DNA of 64,000 nt from Flavobacterium sp. (GCA_029946065.1 JAQSDU010000020.1:124001-188000); one strand, 5' to 3'. Positions 14,517-23,342 are shown, numbered from the stretch's first letter. Notes: generated by a model not told the origin, from the sequence alone. Numbers and translations: made by a program.

Positions 14517-17500
14517 TTAATAATCGTCATATCTGAAATTCTCATTGTCCGAAGGTTTGTCATAATTCGCCCTCGTATGCTGCCCGTTAAGGGTTTTATT
14601 GATGATGGTTTGGTATTCGTCTTCCAGATCTTCATCACCATTCAAGATCTTTTGCCCCGCCATTTTATAGGCAAGCGGATTGATCTTGTGGTTGTCATTG
14701 ATAAAAGCCAAAGCATACAATGTGTCCTTAGGCATTGATTCTTCAGTATCTTCTTTTGGTGTTTTGGTGATTTTAAAGAAATAGAAAGTAATTTCCTTAT
14801 TGCTGTTTTCAACGACTTTCTTTTGCAACAAACTTACGCTGTCTTTTTCGGTGATAGTTTGAAAATTATGAACAGCAGAAAGAGCAATTTCATCATCAGT
14901 AATATTCTTCAGCACATCAGTTTTGCCTTTGTTGAGTAGCAAGTTCATTATCGCAAATTTTATTTTAGGATTGTCCAAAGCTTCGCGGATTTGTGTGTCG
15001 TTGTACTTTCCATAAACAATTCCGAGTCGTGCCAACTCAATATCCAACTCTGGAATATCTAGATTATGTGCTTTTTCAAGCAATTCAGAAATTTCTTTGT
15101 CATCTGGAAAATGCTGTAATAAATTGATGTAATTGATCAAATCTTCTGCCGGAGCACTGCTGTTATCGCTATAGTTCACTTCGTCATCACTTTCCTGACT
15201 ATTTTTTTCCTTCCAACTCACAAGTCGTTTACACTCTAATTTGGCGTTGGTATTGAGGATTTTCTTAAACGAATTGAGCTTTTTGTATGATACAAGGTGT
15301 TCTTCCAGCAATTTGTTACAGAGGTTTATAATTGGTGTATTATATTCCGGAATGCTATAAAATTGAAAGATTTTTGGAAACAATTCTTTGCTGTTCTGTA
15401 AATCATTTTGGAAATAATAAAACAAGGTGTTGATTTGGTACCTTTCATCAGGAAGCGGCAAATCGTATTCGAGTAGCGACAGTAGTTTTTTATAACCAGT
15501 TTTGGAACCCTGATTCGCGAGCGCTTGTAAAATGCTCATTTGGATGGCCGTTTTGGTGTTTTCTCGCTTGTAGAGTGCTTCTAGAAACGGAATTACTCTT
15601 TCGTCCTCTTTTATCTTACCAAGCATTTCGACTAGTGATTTTACGGCGTTGGTTTCGCTGTCTTTGAATTTAAAAGTATTGAGAAAATTACGAACTTTTT
15701 CAAAATCAGCCTTGTTAATTTTGAGTTCTTCAACAGATTCCATGGCAGAATAGCGGATAGTGTCTTTCTCGCTTTTCGCATCTTCAATAAAAATGTCGAT
15801 TTTATCGCCGAAAACAGAAGCGGTATTTTTATCGGTTGGTTCAAATGAATTAAATGTTTTTTCGATAAACGAATCATCGTTTTTGTAATTGCGGTCAACT
15901 AAAGTATTCAAAGTATAACAGGCATTTCCGGTAAAAAATATTTTGGATTTTACTGCTTGAGTAGCGTTTGGTTTGGAAACCGTCGTGTCGAAAATATAAA
16001 CATTTTTATCTTTGTCATAAGTAGTAACGTCGCTTACAATCTCATATTTGTCGTTGCTCGCCATCAATTCGCCCCATTTTGAAACAGAAAATCCGTTCTT
16101 GATAGCGAGACTATAATTCAGTATCGAAACAGCACTCGAAGCGTCATAATTATCCTCGTAATCGTCTTCAACCACATAATCATCATGTTTTAGCAATTCT
16201 TTTTTAAAGATTGCTTTTATGGAATCAAGGCTGATGGCGGTTTCATATTTGCTGTATTTGTAATAGCGCAACTCGACGGTTTTGCCGGATTCTGAACTAA
16301 AATTATAGAATTGGTATTTTGATTCGAAAGCGTTCTTCTCCGGTTTTCTTGCAAATGATCTGTTAAGGCCGAGCAGAATGTTTTCGTTTTGCTTTTCCGG
16401 GATTTCAACCTTGAATTTAGTAATAGTATCGTTATAAATTTTTATCGCAGATTTGTAGTTGAAAGGCGCCGTGGTGAAGGAATCGAAAAATCTTCTGATG
16501 TTTTTTTCGGAAACATTCACTGTGCCCAAAAGGTAATATTTGTTGCCCTTGATGAACGATTTTAGCTTTATTTTCTTATCGCCTTTTGAAGCCGACGCAA
16601 AGCTTAGGGTTACTTTGTCAAAATGGGTGTCGGTAGAATCCGTTTTCTGCAGTTTATAGAATTCGTAGTGAATTTGTTGTTGTTCATATTGAGAATCTTC
16701 GAGGCTGTTGATGTCGTTGAGCGTTTTTTCGGTCAAGAAATAATAGCCTTTCTCCATATCGTCATACGCCTGAATCGTAACGCTATTTTGTTTTTTTGCG
16801 ACGTTATTTCCATAAACAGTATTGAATGATGGTACTTCAATTGAAAAGCCACCTTTTTCCGGGGTGAATTTTTCCCATGTATTTTTGAATGATTTGATCT
16901 GGATTTTGTCAAAAGCTTCGTTTTCATATTGGCGCACATAATTGCCCGTGCCGGTCATGGAAACCGCAATTAATTCTAGAGGCGTGATGTAAAATTTATT
17001 CCGTTGGGCATTTCCGGTCTTGGTTTTATTCTTAATATCATAACCGGTAAAATTGTCCTGCTCGAAGTATTTTTTCTCGATAATGTCACCGGCAATTTTC
17101 TCGAAAAACAAACTGTCAAGTGCTTTTGCATTGAAAAGTTGTTCTTTATTTAGAAATGAATTGAGCGGAATCCGTCGGATATTAATCACGGCTCCATTGG
17201 TCAAATCGGGCGAACTGATGTCTTCTTCTTGGCTGATGACGTTTTTGTTCAACGGCATTTTCACCATGCCATCGCGTGTTCCGGAAATTGCAAATGTAGG
17301 TGCCGGAAAATATTCTTCGATGGTCTTTTTTTGCTTTGCGCCATTCTCAGTAAAAACATCAATGATTGGTGTAACAGTATAGCCTTTATTGCGCAACAAC
17401 TGAATAATACCGCCTTTTCCCGCAAGATGAGCAGCACCAACAGCAGCAAATAGACTTCCGGTATGTGCGAGCGAGTCGATGCTTTTTGTCATGATGATAT

Positions 17501-18188
17501 TGCGGTCGATGATCAAAGCTTTGTGTGTATTTTTCGGGAACATCAGTTTGTATATAGAATCGAGCATCACGATGTCTTTTTCGCGGTAGAGATCGTTCAT
17601 GGCTTCGGTATAATTTCTATTTTTAAGAATTTTCAATAATACTTGTTGGTTTTCTTCTTTTGGGGCTGTATAATCTGTTCTCGATTTGTATAAAGAGACC
17701 ATCGACGCTTTGGCATTTTCAAGACCAACTATTTTCTTTTTGTATTTTCTTCCGGTTTGGTATATGAACATGTCGAGAACGGTATTTTCTGCGAAATCTG
17801 CCGCCTGATCATTCGTCACCGAAACCATATTATTGAGGTAATAATTGTTATAGAAGATCATAGCGATTTCTTTCTTTTTTGCCGGTGTCTGGAAGAAATC
17901 GGCATAAAAATGCGAAGTATTGTCGTTGTTATATTCTTCGGTCATGCTTGGAATATCTTCCCAAGTTTCTGGATCGCTTTCGTTGCTGACGATATCGGCG
18001 GCGAGTAAATTCGTAAAAAAAGCATCCGAAAGGTGGTAAGAAATCTTTTCATTCACGTGCATCGTTCCGTAAACATAAGATTTTTTGGCAAGGCCGTTTC
18101 CGGAGATTTCCCAGAACAGCGTATTGGCAGTTTGGGCATTTGTATATACAGTAAAAATAATTGCCGAAAGGAAGAGAAATCGTTTCAA
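14517..18188 (-). CDS. Large TraB/GumN family secreted protein (TTG start)
   Basis: The 1223-residue protein begins with a signal peptide (KRFLFLSAIIFTVYTNAQ) and a TraB/GumN domain over about 20-290 ('YVYGTMHVNEKISYHLSDAF', 'AVGAAHLAGKGGIIQLLRNKGYTV'), a metalloprotease-like family. The remaining 900 residues are mixed beta segments followed by a helical, HEAT-like region ('ILQALANQGSKTGYKKLLSLL'). The track start at 18302 lies upstream of a promoter box at 18211-18218 read toward the gene. The first plausible start below that box is TTG at 18188, which yields a clean signal peptide. It probably acts in the periplasm or outer membrane; the substrate is unknown. Confidence 0.82.
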   Translation of the reverse strand: MKRFLFLSAIIFTVYTNAQTANTLFWEISGNGLAKKSYVYGTMHVNEKISYHLSDAFFTNLLAADIVSNESDPETWEDIPSMTEEYNNDNTSHFYADFFQTPAKKKEIAMIFYNNYYLNNMVSVTNDQAADFAENTVLDMFIYQTGRKYKKKIVGLENAKASMVSLYKSRTDYTAPKEENQQVLLKILKNRNYTEAMNDLYREKDIVMLDSIYKLMFPKNTHKALIIDRNIIMTKSIDSLAHTGSLFAAVGAAHLAGKGGIIQLLRNKGYTVTPIIDVFTENGAKQKKTIEEYFPAPTFAISGTRDGMVKMPLNKNVISQEEDISSPDLTNGAVINIRRIPLNSFLNKEQLFNAKALDSLFFEKIAGDIIEKKYFEQDNFTGYDIKNKTKTGNAQRNKFYITPLELIAVSMTGTGNYVRQYENEAFDKIQIKSFKNTWEKFTPEKGGFSIEVPSFNTVYGNNVAKKQNSVTIQAYDDMEKGYYFLTEKTLNDINSLEDSQYEQQQIHYEFYKLQKTDSTDTHFDKVTLSFASASKGDKKIKLKSFIKGNKYYLLGTVNVSEKNIRRFFDSFTTAPFNYKSAIKIYNDTITKFKVEIPEKQNENILLGLNRSFARKPEKNAFESKYQFYNFSSESGKTVELRYYKYSKYETAISLDSIKAIFKKELLKHDDYVVEDDYEDNYDASSAVSILNYSLAIKNGFSVSKWGELMASNDKYEIVSDVTTYDKDKNVYIFDTTVSKPNATQAVKSKIFFTGNACYTLNTLVDRNYKNDDSFIEKTFNSFEPTDKNTASVFGDKIDIFIEDAKSEKDTIRYSAMESVEELKINKADFEKVRNFLNTFKFKDSETNAVKSLVEMLGKIKEDERVIPFLEALYKRENTKTAIQMSILQALANQGSKTGYKKLLSLLEYDLPLPDERYQINTLFYYFQNDLQNSKELFPKIFQFYSIPEYNTPIINLCNKLLEEHLVSYKKLNSFKKILNTNAKLECKRLVSWKEKNSQESDDEVNYSDNSSAPAEDLINYINLLQHFPDDKEISELLEKAHNLDIPELDIELARLGIVYGKYNDTQIREALDNPKIKFAIMNLLLNKGKTDVLKNITDDEIALSAVHNFQTITEKDSVSLLQKKVVENSNKEITFYFFKITKTPKEDTEESMPKDTLYALAFINDNHKINPLAYKMAGQKILNGDEDLEDEYQTIINKTLNGQHTRANYDKPSDNENFRYDDY

Positions 18189-18210
18189 TTGAAGTGATTT
18201 AGATGTGAAA

Positions 18211-18218
18211 CAAATATA
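18211..18218 (-). promoter_or_regulatory. Promoter -7 element of the TraB/GumN operon
   Basis: The minus-strand reading is TATATTTG. It predicts a start near 18206 and a leader of about 18 nt before the TTG at 18188. It decides the start codon. Confidence 0.7.
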
Positions 18219-18345
18219 TAAGTTTTCGGAAATCTGCAATGCGGTTTTTAAAGAATTTGCATTGCAATTTCTGAATATTATTGGTAACGGAAACTTGTGC
18301 AAATAATTTTAAGAGTTGTTTAATTGCTATTCGTTATGGTACAAA

Positions 18346-18381
18346 AAAAAGAGGTGTCTGAATAAACAGACACCTCTTTTG
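18346..18381 (-). terminator. Terminator of the ribosomal/EF-Ts operon
   Basis: A 14-bp stem AAAAGAGGTGTCTG / CAGACACCTCTTTT with a 6-nt loop ends in a run of eight T on the minus strand, just downstream of tsf. It is A/T symmetric but mainly serves tsf. Confidence 0.92.
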
Positions 18382-18398
18382 AATAGAATGAATTAATA

Positions 18399-19220
18399 TT
18401 ATCCTAAAGCAACTCTTTTAAATCCTGTAACTGTAAGACCACCATCAACAGATTTGATATAAGCAGCAACGCTCATCGATCCATCTTTAATATAGTCTTG
18501 GTTTACAAGTGTATTGTCTTTAAAGAAACGGCCTAATTTACCTTTAGCGATGTTTTCGATCATGGCTTCCGGTTTGCCTTCTTGACGCAAAATATCTTTT
18601 GCAATTTCGATTTCTTTTGCAACAGTTTCTGAATCAACACCGGCTTCGTCTAAAGCGATTGGTGCCATTGCAGCAGCTTGCATTGCAACGTTTTTAGCAG
18701 CTTCTTCAGCACCGTCAACATTTGCAGAAAGTGCTACTAAAGTTGCGATTTTTCCTGAGTGGATATAAGAACCAACGAAAGCACCTTTCAATTTCTCGAA
18801 AGAGTTTACTTCGATTTTTTCTCCGATAACGCCAGTTTGCTCGATTAGTTTATCAGCAACAGTGATACCGTTAAAATCGGCAGCAAGGAAAGCTTCTCTG
18901 TTGTCAAATTGCATAGCAAGATTAGCCAATTCTGTAGCCAATTTTACGAAGCCTTCGTTTTTACCAACAAAGTCAGTTTCACAGTTCAAAGTGATTGCAA
19001 CACCTTCAGTTTTGTCAGCATTTACAACGGCAACAGCAGCACCTTCAGTGTTTTCACGGTCTGAACGGTTAGCGGCTACTTTTTGTCCTTTTTTGCGTAG
19101 GTTTTCGATAGCAAGATCAAAATCACCGTCGGCTTCAACAAGTGCTTTCTTGCAGTCCATCATTCCTGCACCTGTGATTGTTCTTAATTTATTTACGTCT
19201 GCAGCAGTTATAGTTGCCAT
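18399..19220 (-). CDS. tsf: Translation elongation factor Ts
   Basis: The 273-residue protein starts at the ATG at 19220 (MATITAADVNKLRTITGAGMMDCKKALVEA); the track's extension is intergenic repeat. It shows the N-terminal UBA-like domain and the EF-Tu-contact block 'GVAITLNCETDFVGKN'. It recycles EF-Tu-GDP. It is the last gene of the rplM-rpsI-rpsB-tsf group and ends at a strong terminator. Confidence 0.97.
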   Translation of the reverse strand: MATITAADVNKLRTITGAGMMDCKKALVEADGDFDLAIENLRKKGQKVAANRSDRENTEGAAVAVVNADKTEGVAITLNCETDFVGKNEGFVKLATELANLAMQFDNREAFLAADFNGITVADKLIEQTGVIGEKIEVNSFEKLKGAFVGSYIHSGKIATLVALSANVDGAEEAAKNVAMQAAAMAPIALDEAGVDSETVAKEIEIAKDILRQEGKPEAMIENIAKGKLGRFFKDNTLVNQDYIKDGSMSVAAYIKSVDGGLTVTGFKRVALG

Positions 19221-19261
19221 TTTGTTTATATTTTTAAGATTATAATTTAGTGTAAAAAAAG

Positions 19262-19357
19262 AAATTCCAAACTTCAAATTCCAAATTCCAGTTTTATCAA
19301 ATCAATAAATTTTCGTTACTGACTTTTTTGGATTTTGGAATTTAAATTTTGGAATTT
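19262..19357. repeat. AAATTCCAAA inverted-repeat cluster between rpsB and tsf
   Basis: AAATTCCAAA occurs at 19262-19271 and 19276-19285, and its complement TTTGGAATTT at 19334-19343 and 19348-19357. The mRNA can fold into a long hairpin between the two cistrons. The same 10-mer pair recurs at 48476-48540. Confidence 0.75.
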
Positions 19358-19368
19358 AATATGATAAT

Positions 19369-20220
19369 TTATTCTTCAGTTGTAGCGTCGGCTTCAGGAG
19401 CAGCTTCTACTTCTGCCTCAACAGCAGGAGCTTCTTCTACAGCAGGAGCAGCAACTTCAGCTACAGGAGCCGGAGCAGCAATAACTTCGTCAGCTTCTTC
19501 CATTCCTTCAACATCACCTTCTTTATCAGAAGTTCTGTTAGAAAGACCGTCGATAACTGCGGCAGTTACTAAAGATAAAATTTTATCGATTGATTTCGAA
19601 GCATCATCATTTGCAGGGATTACATAGTCAACTTCACGTGGATCGGAGTTGGTATCAACCATTGCGAAAACCGGAATGTTTAATTTTTGAGCTTCTTTAA
19701 CAGCGATGTGTTCAGCTTTGATATCTACAACGAAAAGCGCAGCAGGTAGTCTTGACATATCAGCGATAGAACCTAAGTTCTTCTCTAATTTTGCACGCAA
19801 ACGGTCAACTTGCAAACGCTCTTTTTTGGAAAGTGTCATGAAAGTTCCGTCTTTCTTCATCCTGTCGATAGTGGCCATTTTTTTAACGGCTTTACGGATA
19901 GTAACGAAGTTGGTCAACATTCCGCCAGGCCATCTTTCAGTGATGTAAGGCATGTTGGCGGCTGCTGCTTTTTCAGCGACAATGTCTTTAGCTTGTTTTT
20001 TTGTAGCTACGAATAAAATCTTTCTGCCTGAAGCAGCGATTTTTTTAAGGGCGTCATTAGCCTCTTCGATTTTAGCTGCAGTTTTGTACAGGTTGATAAT
20101 GTGAATGCCATTACGCTCCATGTAGATGTAAGGGGCCATGTTTGGATCCCATTTTCTGGTCATGTGTCCGAAGTGAACACCGGCTTCCAGTAAGTCTTTA
20201 ACTTCTATTTTGTTTGCCAT
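19369..20220 (-). CDS. rpsB: 30S ribosomal protein S2
   Basis: The 283-residue protein has the full S2 core ('LLEAGVHFGHMTRKWDPNMAPYIY', 'ITERWPGGMLTNF', 'FAMVDTNSDPREVDYVIPANDDA'). A tail of about 45 residues, rich in Ala, Glu, Val and Pro, follows the core and makes it longer than E. coli S2. It lies 148 bp upstream of tsf, the common pair. The 186-bp gap to rpsI holds two hairpins and no clear promoter, so transcription probably continues from rplM. Confidence 0.97.
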   Translation of the reverse strand: MANKIEVKDLLEAGVHFGHMTRKWDPNMAPYIYMERNGIHIINLYKTAAKIEEANDALKKIAASGRKILFVATKKQAKDIVAEKAAAANMPYITERWPGGMLTNFVTIRKAVKKMATIDRMKKDGTFMTLSKKERLQVDRLRAKLEKNLGSIADMSRLPAALFVVDIKAEHIAVKEAQKLNIPVFAMVDTNSDPREVDYVIPANDDASKSIDKILSLVTAAVIDGLSNRTSDKEGDVEGMEEADEVIAAPAPVAEVAAPAVEEAPAVEAEVEAAPEADATTEE

Positions 20221-20315
20221 TTTGTAATAGTTTACGTTCTGTTAATTAGCAATGTTTCTGTCGGCTTCAGGCAATAAGCTTTAAGCTTTAGACTTCATTT
20301 AGATGCTAAACTAAT

Positions 20316-20401
20316 TTCCTGCCTCGGCGGGAATAGTAACAATAACTCTGTTTTTAATAATTGAATGAACATTGTGTCCTGTACCAATTGTACAAGACAG
20401 G
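20316..20401 (-). other. Hairpins in the rpsI-rpsB intergenic leader
   Basis: Two stems lie in the gap: TTCCTGC/GCGGGAA (20316-20333, one G-T pair) and a structure at 20378-20401 where CCTGT/ACAGG encloses the competing TGTAC/GTACA pair. Neither has a T-run in the minus direction, so they are not standard terminators. They may be processing or S2-autoregulation sites. Confidence 0.4.
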
Positions 20402-20406
20402 TAATA

Positions 20407-20793
20407 TTAACGTTTCGAGAATTGGAATCTCTTACGGGCTTTTTTCTGACCGAATTTTTTACGTTCAACCATTCTTGGATCCCTTGTCAATAAACCTTCT
20501 GGTTTCAGGATGGCTCTGTTTCCTTCGCCAACTTCACACATTGCTCTTGCCAAAGCCATTCTCACAGCTTCTGCTTGTCCTGTTGAACCACCTCCGTAAA
20601 CGTTTACTTTTACGTCAAAGTTGTTTACATTTTCTGTCATAGACATTGGTTGTAAAACTTTGTACTGTAAAGTTGCAGTTGGAAAGTAAGTTGCAAATTC
20701 TTTTTTGTTAACGGTGATTTTACCTGTTCCTTCAGAAACATACACACGTGCAACAGCGGTTTTTCTTCTACCGATTTTGTGGATGATTGCCAT
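20407..20793 (-). CDS. rpsI: 30S ribosomal protein S9
   Basis: The 128-residue protein has the S9 signatures 'IGRRKTAVARVYV', 'VNVYGGGSTGQAEAVRMALARAM' and the basic C-terminus 'KKARKRFQFSKR' that reaches the ribosomal P site. Its ATG shares one base with the rplM stop (ATGxTAA arrangement on the minus strand), as usual for the coupled L13-S9 pair. Confidence 0.97.
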   Translation of the reverse strand: MAIIHKIGRRKTAVARVYVSEGTGKITVNKKEFATYFPTATLQYKVLQPMSMTENVNNFDVKVNVYGGGSTGQAEAVRMALARAMCEVGEGNRAILKPEGLLTRDPRMVERKKFGQKKARKRFQFSKR

Positions 20794-21248
20794 TACTTAA
20801 GATCGTTTAGGTTAACAGTTCTAGGTTTTTGAGCGCCTTGTTTGTGCTCTGCTCCTACAACAACATTTAAATTTCTGAAAAGTTCTGCTCCTAATTTGTT
20901 TTTAGGTAACATTCCTTTTACAGCTTTCTCTACTAGTGATGCAGGGTTTTTCGCCTGTAAAACTTTAGCGGTTAAAGTTCTTTGTCCTCCTGGGTAGCCT
21001 GTGTGACGCATGTAGATCTTGTCGTCCATTTTAGTACCTGTAAGGTTGATTTTCTCTGAGTTGATAACGATCACGTTATCTCCGCAGTCGACGTGTGGTG
21101 TATAACTCGGCTTGTACTTACCTCTCAAAATCATTGCGACTTTTGAAGCAAGACGTCCTAAGTTATGACCTTCGGCATCAACAATGATCCACTCTTTTTG
21201 TACGGTGGCTTTGCTTGCTGATTGTGTCTTGTAGCTTAATGCGTCCAT
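20793..21248 (-). CDS. rplM: 50S ribosomal protein L13
   Basis: The 151-residue protein starts at the ATG at 21248 (MDALSYKTQSA); the track start lies inside the leader. L13 blocks 'WIIVDAEGHNLGRLASKVA', 'MRHTGYPGGQR' and 'GMLPKNKLG' are all present. It is transcribed from the promoter at 21292-21299 with a leader of about 40 nt that folds CCCC-TTTATT-GGGG at its 5' end. It heads the rplM-rpsI-rpsB-tsf group. Confidence 0.97.
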   Translation of the reverse strand: MDALSYKTQSASKATVQKEWIIVDAEGHNLGRLASKVAMILRGKYKPSYTPHVDCGDNVIVINSEKINLTGTKMDDKIYMRHTGYPGGQRTLTAKVLQAKNPASLVEKAVKGMLPKNKLGAELFRNLNVVVGAEHKQGAQKPRTVNLNDLK

Positions 21249-21291
21249 AATATAATTTAAATTAAACATTCCGTCCCCAATAAAGGGGTTG

Positions 21292-21299
21292 CAAAAGTA
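21292..21299 (-). promoter_or_regulatory. Promoter -7 element of rplM
   Basis: The minus-strand reading is TACTTTTG, matching TAnnTTTG. A TTG on the minus strand at 21321-21319 sits 19 bp away, in the range for a -33 element. Confidence 0.7.
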
Positions 21300-21453
21300 C
21301 AAATAAATATTTTAAATCCAAACCCGAATAAAAAATTCTTTTACATTGATTGTCAGATAGAAAAAGATCGCTTCGCACAAGACCATTTTGCTGAAAGTGT
21401 AATACTATATATTGTATTTTAAACATCAACCCCAGAACCCAATCTAATACCAT

Positions 21454-21488
21454 AAAAAAAGCCACCTTAATTAAAAGATGGCTTTTTT
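21454..21488 (-). terminator. Terminator after the ferritin-like operon
   Basis: The stem GCCACCTT / AAGATGGC (one mismatch) is flanked by seven A and six T, 18 bp downstream of the gene ending at 21506. It is symmetric and could act in both directions. Confidence 0.85.
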
Positions 21489-21505
21489 ATAGCAATTTTT
21501 ATTTT

Positions 21506-22333
21506 TTATACAATAAATATATTTGCGATATCAACAGCTTTCTGAGTGGTGATTGGCTCATCATAGGCTTCGCTTCCCGCTATGGCCGGAATTGTCGGGC
21601 CCGCTGAACCATTGCTTACAGAAGCGGTGTTGAAGCCTGCCTGCGTAGTCACTTCCTCTCCGTCATAAACTGGTTGGGTTTCGGGTGGCATTCCTGCGCC
21701 TCTTATATTTCCGGAGATCCAACCTTTCAATCCACGCAATCTTCTTACCTCAGATGCGTGACGGGCCTCAACAGAGTGAATCTGTAAAGCGGCAGTCAAT
21801 AAATCCGGACTTCCAATTAAATTACCAGCTTGTCCTTTATAAGCCCTTACTCCTGTATCTTCGAAAGCTTGCGCCAACGCAAGGAATTCCTGATAATTTC
21901 CGAAAGGATCGAATGCACCACCAACAGTAAAGTCGAAAGTTGGTTTTGGAACAAAATTAGCGCTTCCTAAACCAGCAATGAGAAAATCAACGTGATCGTT
22001 TTCATGCTGTGCGATTTGTTGGAATACTTTTAAATCACGGCCGCCATTTTCTGAAGCCGGAATTACGCCTGAATCCAGTGCCATATTATAAAATTCTTTT
22101 TCAAGATATTCTAATGTCAATGCCAATTGCAGTGCGCCGATTGCTGTTGATGGCGGTGGTGTAATATCATTGGCAAAAGCTTTATTGCTTAATGCAGACA
22201 ATCCGAACGGAACAGTTGCCAAAGCCAAACCTTTACCGATGGTGCCGAACTGGCCCAAACTTTTTCTTCTGTCGCCTGTACTGTTAAGGAATTTCTCGTC
22301 AGTAAACGACTCTATAAATTTTAATAGATTCAT
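21506..22333 (-). CDS. Exported ferritin-like domain protein
   Basis: The 275-residue protein has an N-terminal export signal with twin arginines ('DRRKSLGQFG', then 'LALATVPFGLSAL'), which suggests Tat export. A four-helix ferritin-like domain follows with metal-ligand type residues in 'LTLEYLEKEFYNMAL', 'IAQHENDHVDFL' and 'HSVEARHASEVRRLRG'. The family (Ferritin_2) is often found as paralogous exported pairs with no fixed role, sometimes linked to desiccation or oxidative stress. It lies 13 bp downstream of a paralogue. Confidence 0.85.
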   Translation of the reverse strand: MNLLKFIESFTDEKFLNSTGDRRKSLGQFGTIGKGLALATVPFGLSALSNKAFANDITPPPSTAIGALQLALTLEYLEKEFYNMALDSGVIPASENGGRDLKVFQQIAQHENDHVDFLIAGLGSANFVPKPTFDFTVGGAFDPFGNYQEFLALAQAFEDTGVRAYKGQAGNLIGSPDLLTAALQIHSVEARHASEVRRLRGLKGWISGNIRGAGMPPETQPVYDGEEVTTQAGFNTASVSNGSAGPTIPAIAGSEAYDEPITTQKAVDIANIFIV

Positions 22334-22346
22334 GATTTCAGGGGAT

Positions 22347-23105
22347 TTAAGTTAAATATATGGCTGTGAATTCGGTTGTGATGAAAGGATCTGCGATCTG
22401 GATGATTTGAGCCGGAGTTTTAGCCTGATCAAGTCCGTTAGACGCACTTACAACATCATCACCTGCGAAATCTTTCGAATTCGGGTTGATCAAGCTCCTG
22501 ATTGCTGATGCGTGTCTTGCTTCTACAGAAACAATTTTCCCTGCAAGGACAAGATAATCCGGGCTGGTGATTAATTTCCCTGCCCCATTATAAGCAGCTA
22601 CTCCTGTATCTTCCAGCGCTTTTGCCGTATTGAGCACAGAAAGGCGGTCGGAAAAATTTACTGTCGTATAGCTGAAAGCCAGATTCGGCAAAAGGTGCGC
22701 GCTTACATCCTGATTAGCGGCTGTCAATGCCCCACTGATTGCTGCTTTGAAAAATTCACGGTGGATGACCTCGTGGTTATACAAATCTGTTAAAACCGCT
22801 TTCTCTTCGGTGCTAAAAAGTGTACCAAAATTATTCAGGTTGACCACCTTTGTATAAAAATCGGCTTCAAGCTGTTCCAATGCATACGCATAGGTGAGCA
22901 CGCCAAGATCGCCACCTCCTAAATCGAACTTTCCGTTCCTGATACCCGGAAGTGAATTAGCGGGATTGGTACTCGTGCTGTCATCGTCATTACAACCGGC
23001 TAATAACAATCCTGTGCCTGCCAATGTGAGCCCGCTGATTTTCAAGAAATTCCTTCGGCTGGCGTGTGAAGATTTTACCTCCTGAACTTTAACTGTGTTT
23101 TTCAT
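22347..23105 (-). CDS. Exported ferritin-like domain lipoprotein
   Basis: The 252-residue protein has a clear Tat signal 'SRRNFLKISGLTLAGTG' running into the lipobox 'LLAGC', so it should be a Tat-exported lipoprotein. The ferritin-like domain shows 'YALEQLEADFYTKVV', 'YNHEVIHREFFKAAI' and 'SVEARHASAIRSL', with ligand residues conserved with the next gene. It is first in a two-gene operon. Iron binding is inferred from the fold only. Confidence 0.86.
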   Translation of the reverse strand: MKNTVKVQEVKSSHASRRNFLKISGLTLAGTGLLLAGCNDDDSTSTNPANSLPGIRNGKFDLGGGDLGVLTYAYALEQLEADFYTKVVNLNNFGTLFSTEEKAVLTDLYNHEVIHREFFKAAISGALTAANQDVSAHLLPNLAFSYTTVNFSDRLSVLNTAKALEDTGVAAYNGAGKLITSPDYLVLAGKIVSVEARHASAIRSLINPNSKDFAGDDVVSASNGLDQAKTPAQIIQIADPFITTEFTAIYLT

Positions 23106-23221
23106 AATCTAACATTTAAAAAGGTTAATAATCTGCTGCCGTTTCTAATGATATAATGTTATATTTGTGTTTGAGAATCATATCATCAAACCGGCAAAGA
23201 AATAGATAATCATACGAGTCT

Positions 23222-23263
23222 ATTGGTTCTATTTATTTTGGTTTTGTAAAATTGGTTCTATTT
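23222..23263. repeat. 13-bp direct repeat ATTGGTTCTATTT
   Basis: Perfect copies lie at 23222-23234 and 23251-23263, 29 bp apart (centre to centre), in the divergent region between the ferritin-like operon and the lacI-type gene. It is a candidate regulator binding site. Confidence 0.75.
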
Positions 23264-23297
23264 CCCGCAGATTGTATTACAACATTTCCGCAATGTG

Positions 23298-23314
23298 TTG
23301 TACAATTTGTACAA
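23298..23314. promoter_or_regulatory. Double palindrome TTGTACAA upstream of the LacI-type gene
   Basis: Two 8-bp palindromes TTGTACAA (23298-23305 and 23307-23314) are one base apart, 28 bp before the regulator's start codon. They may be an autoregulatory operator; they lack the central CG usual for LacI operators. Confidence 0.4.
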
Positions 23315-23342
23315 AATGTAAAATTTCATAACTACTCATCCG

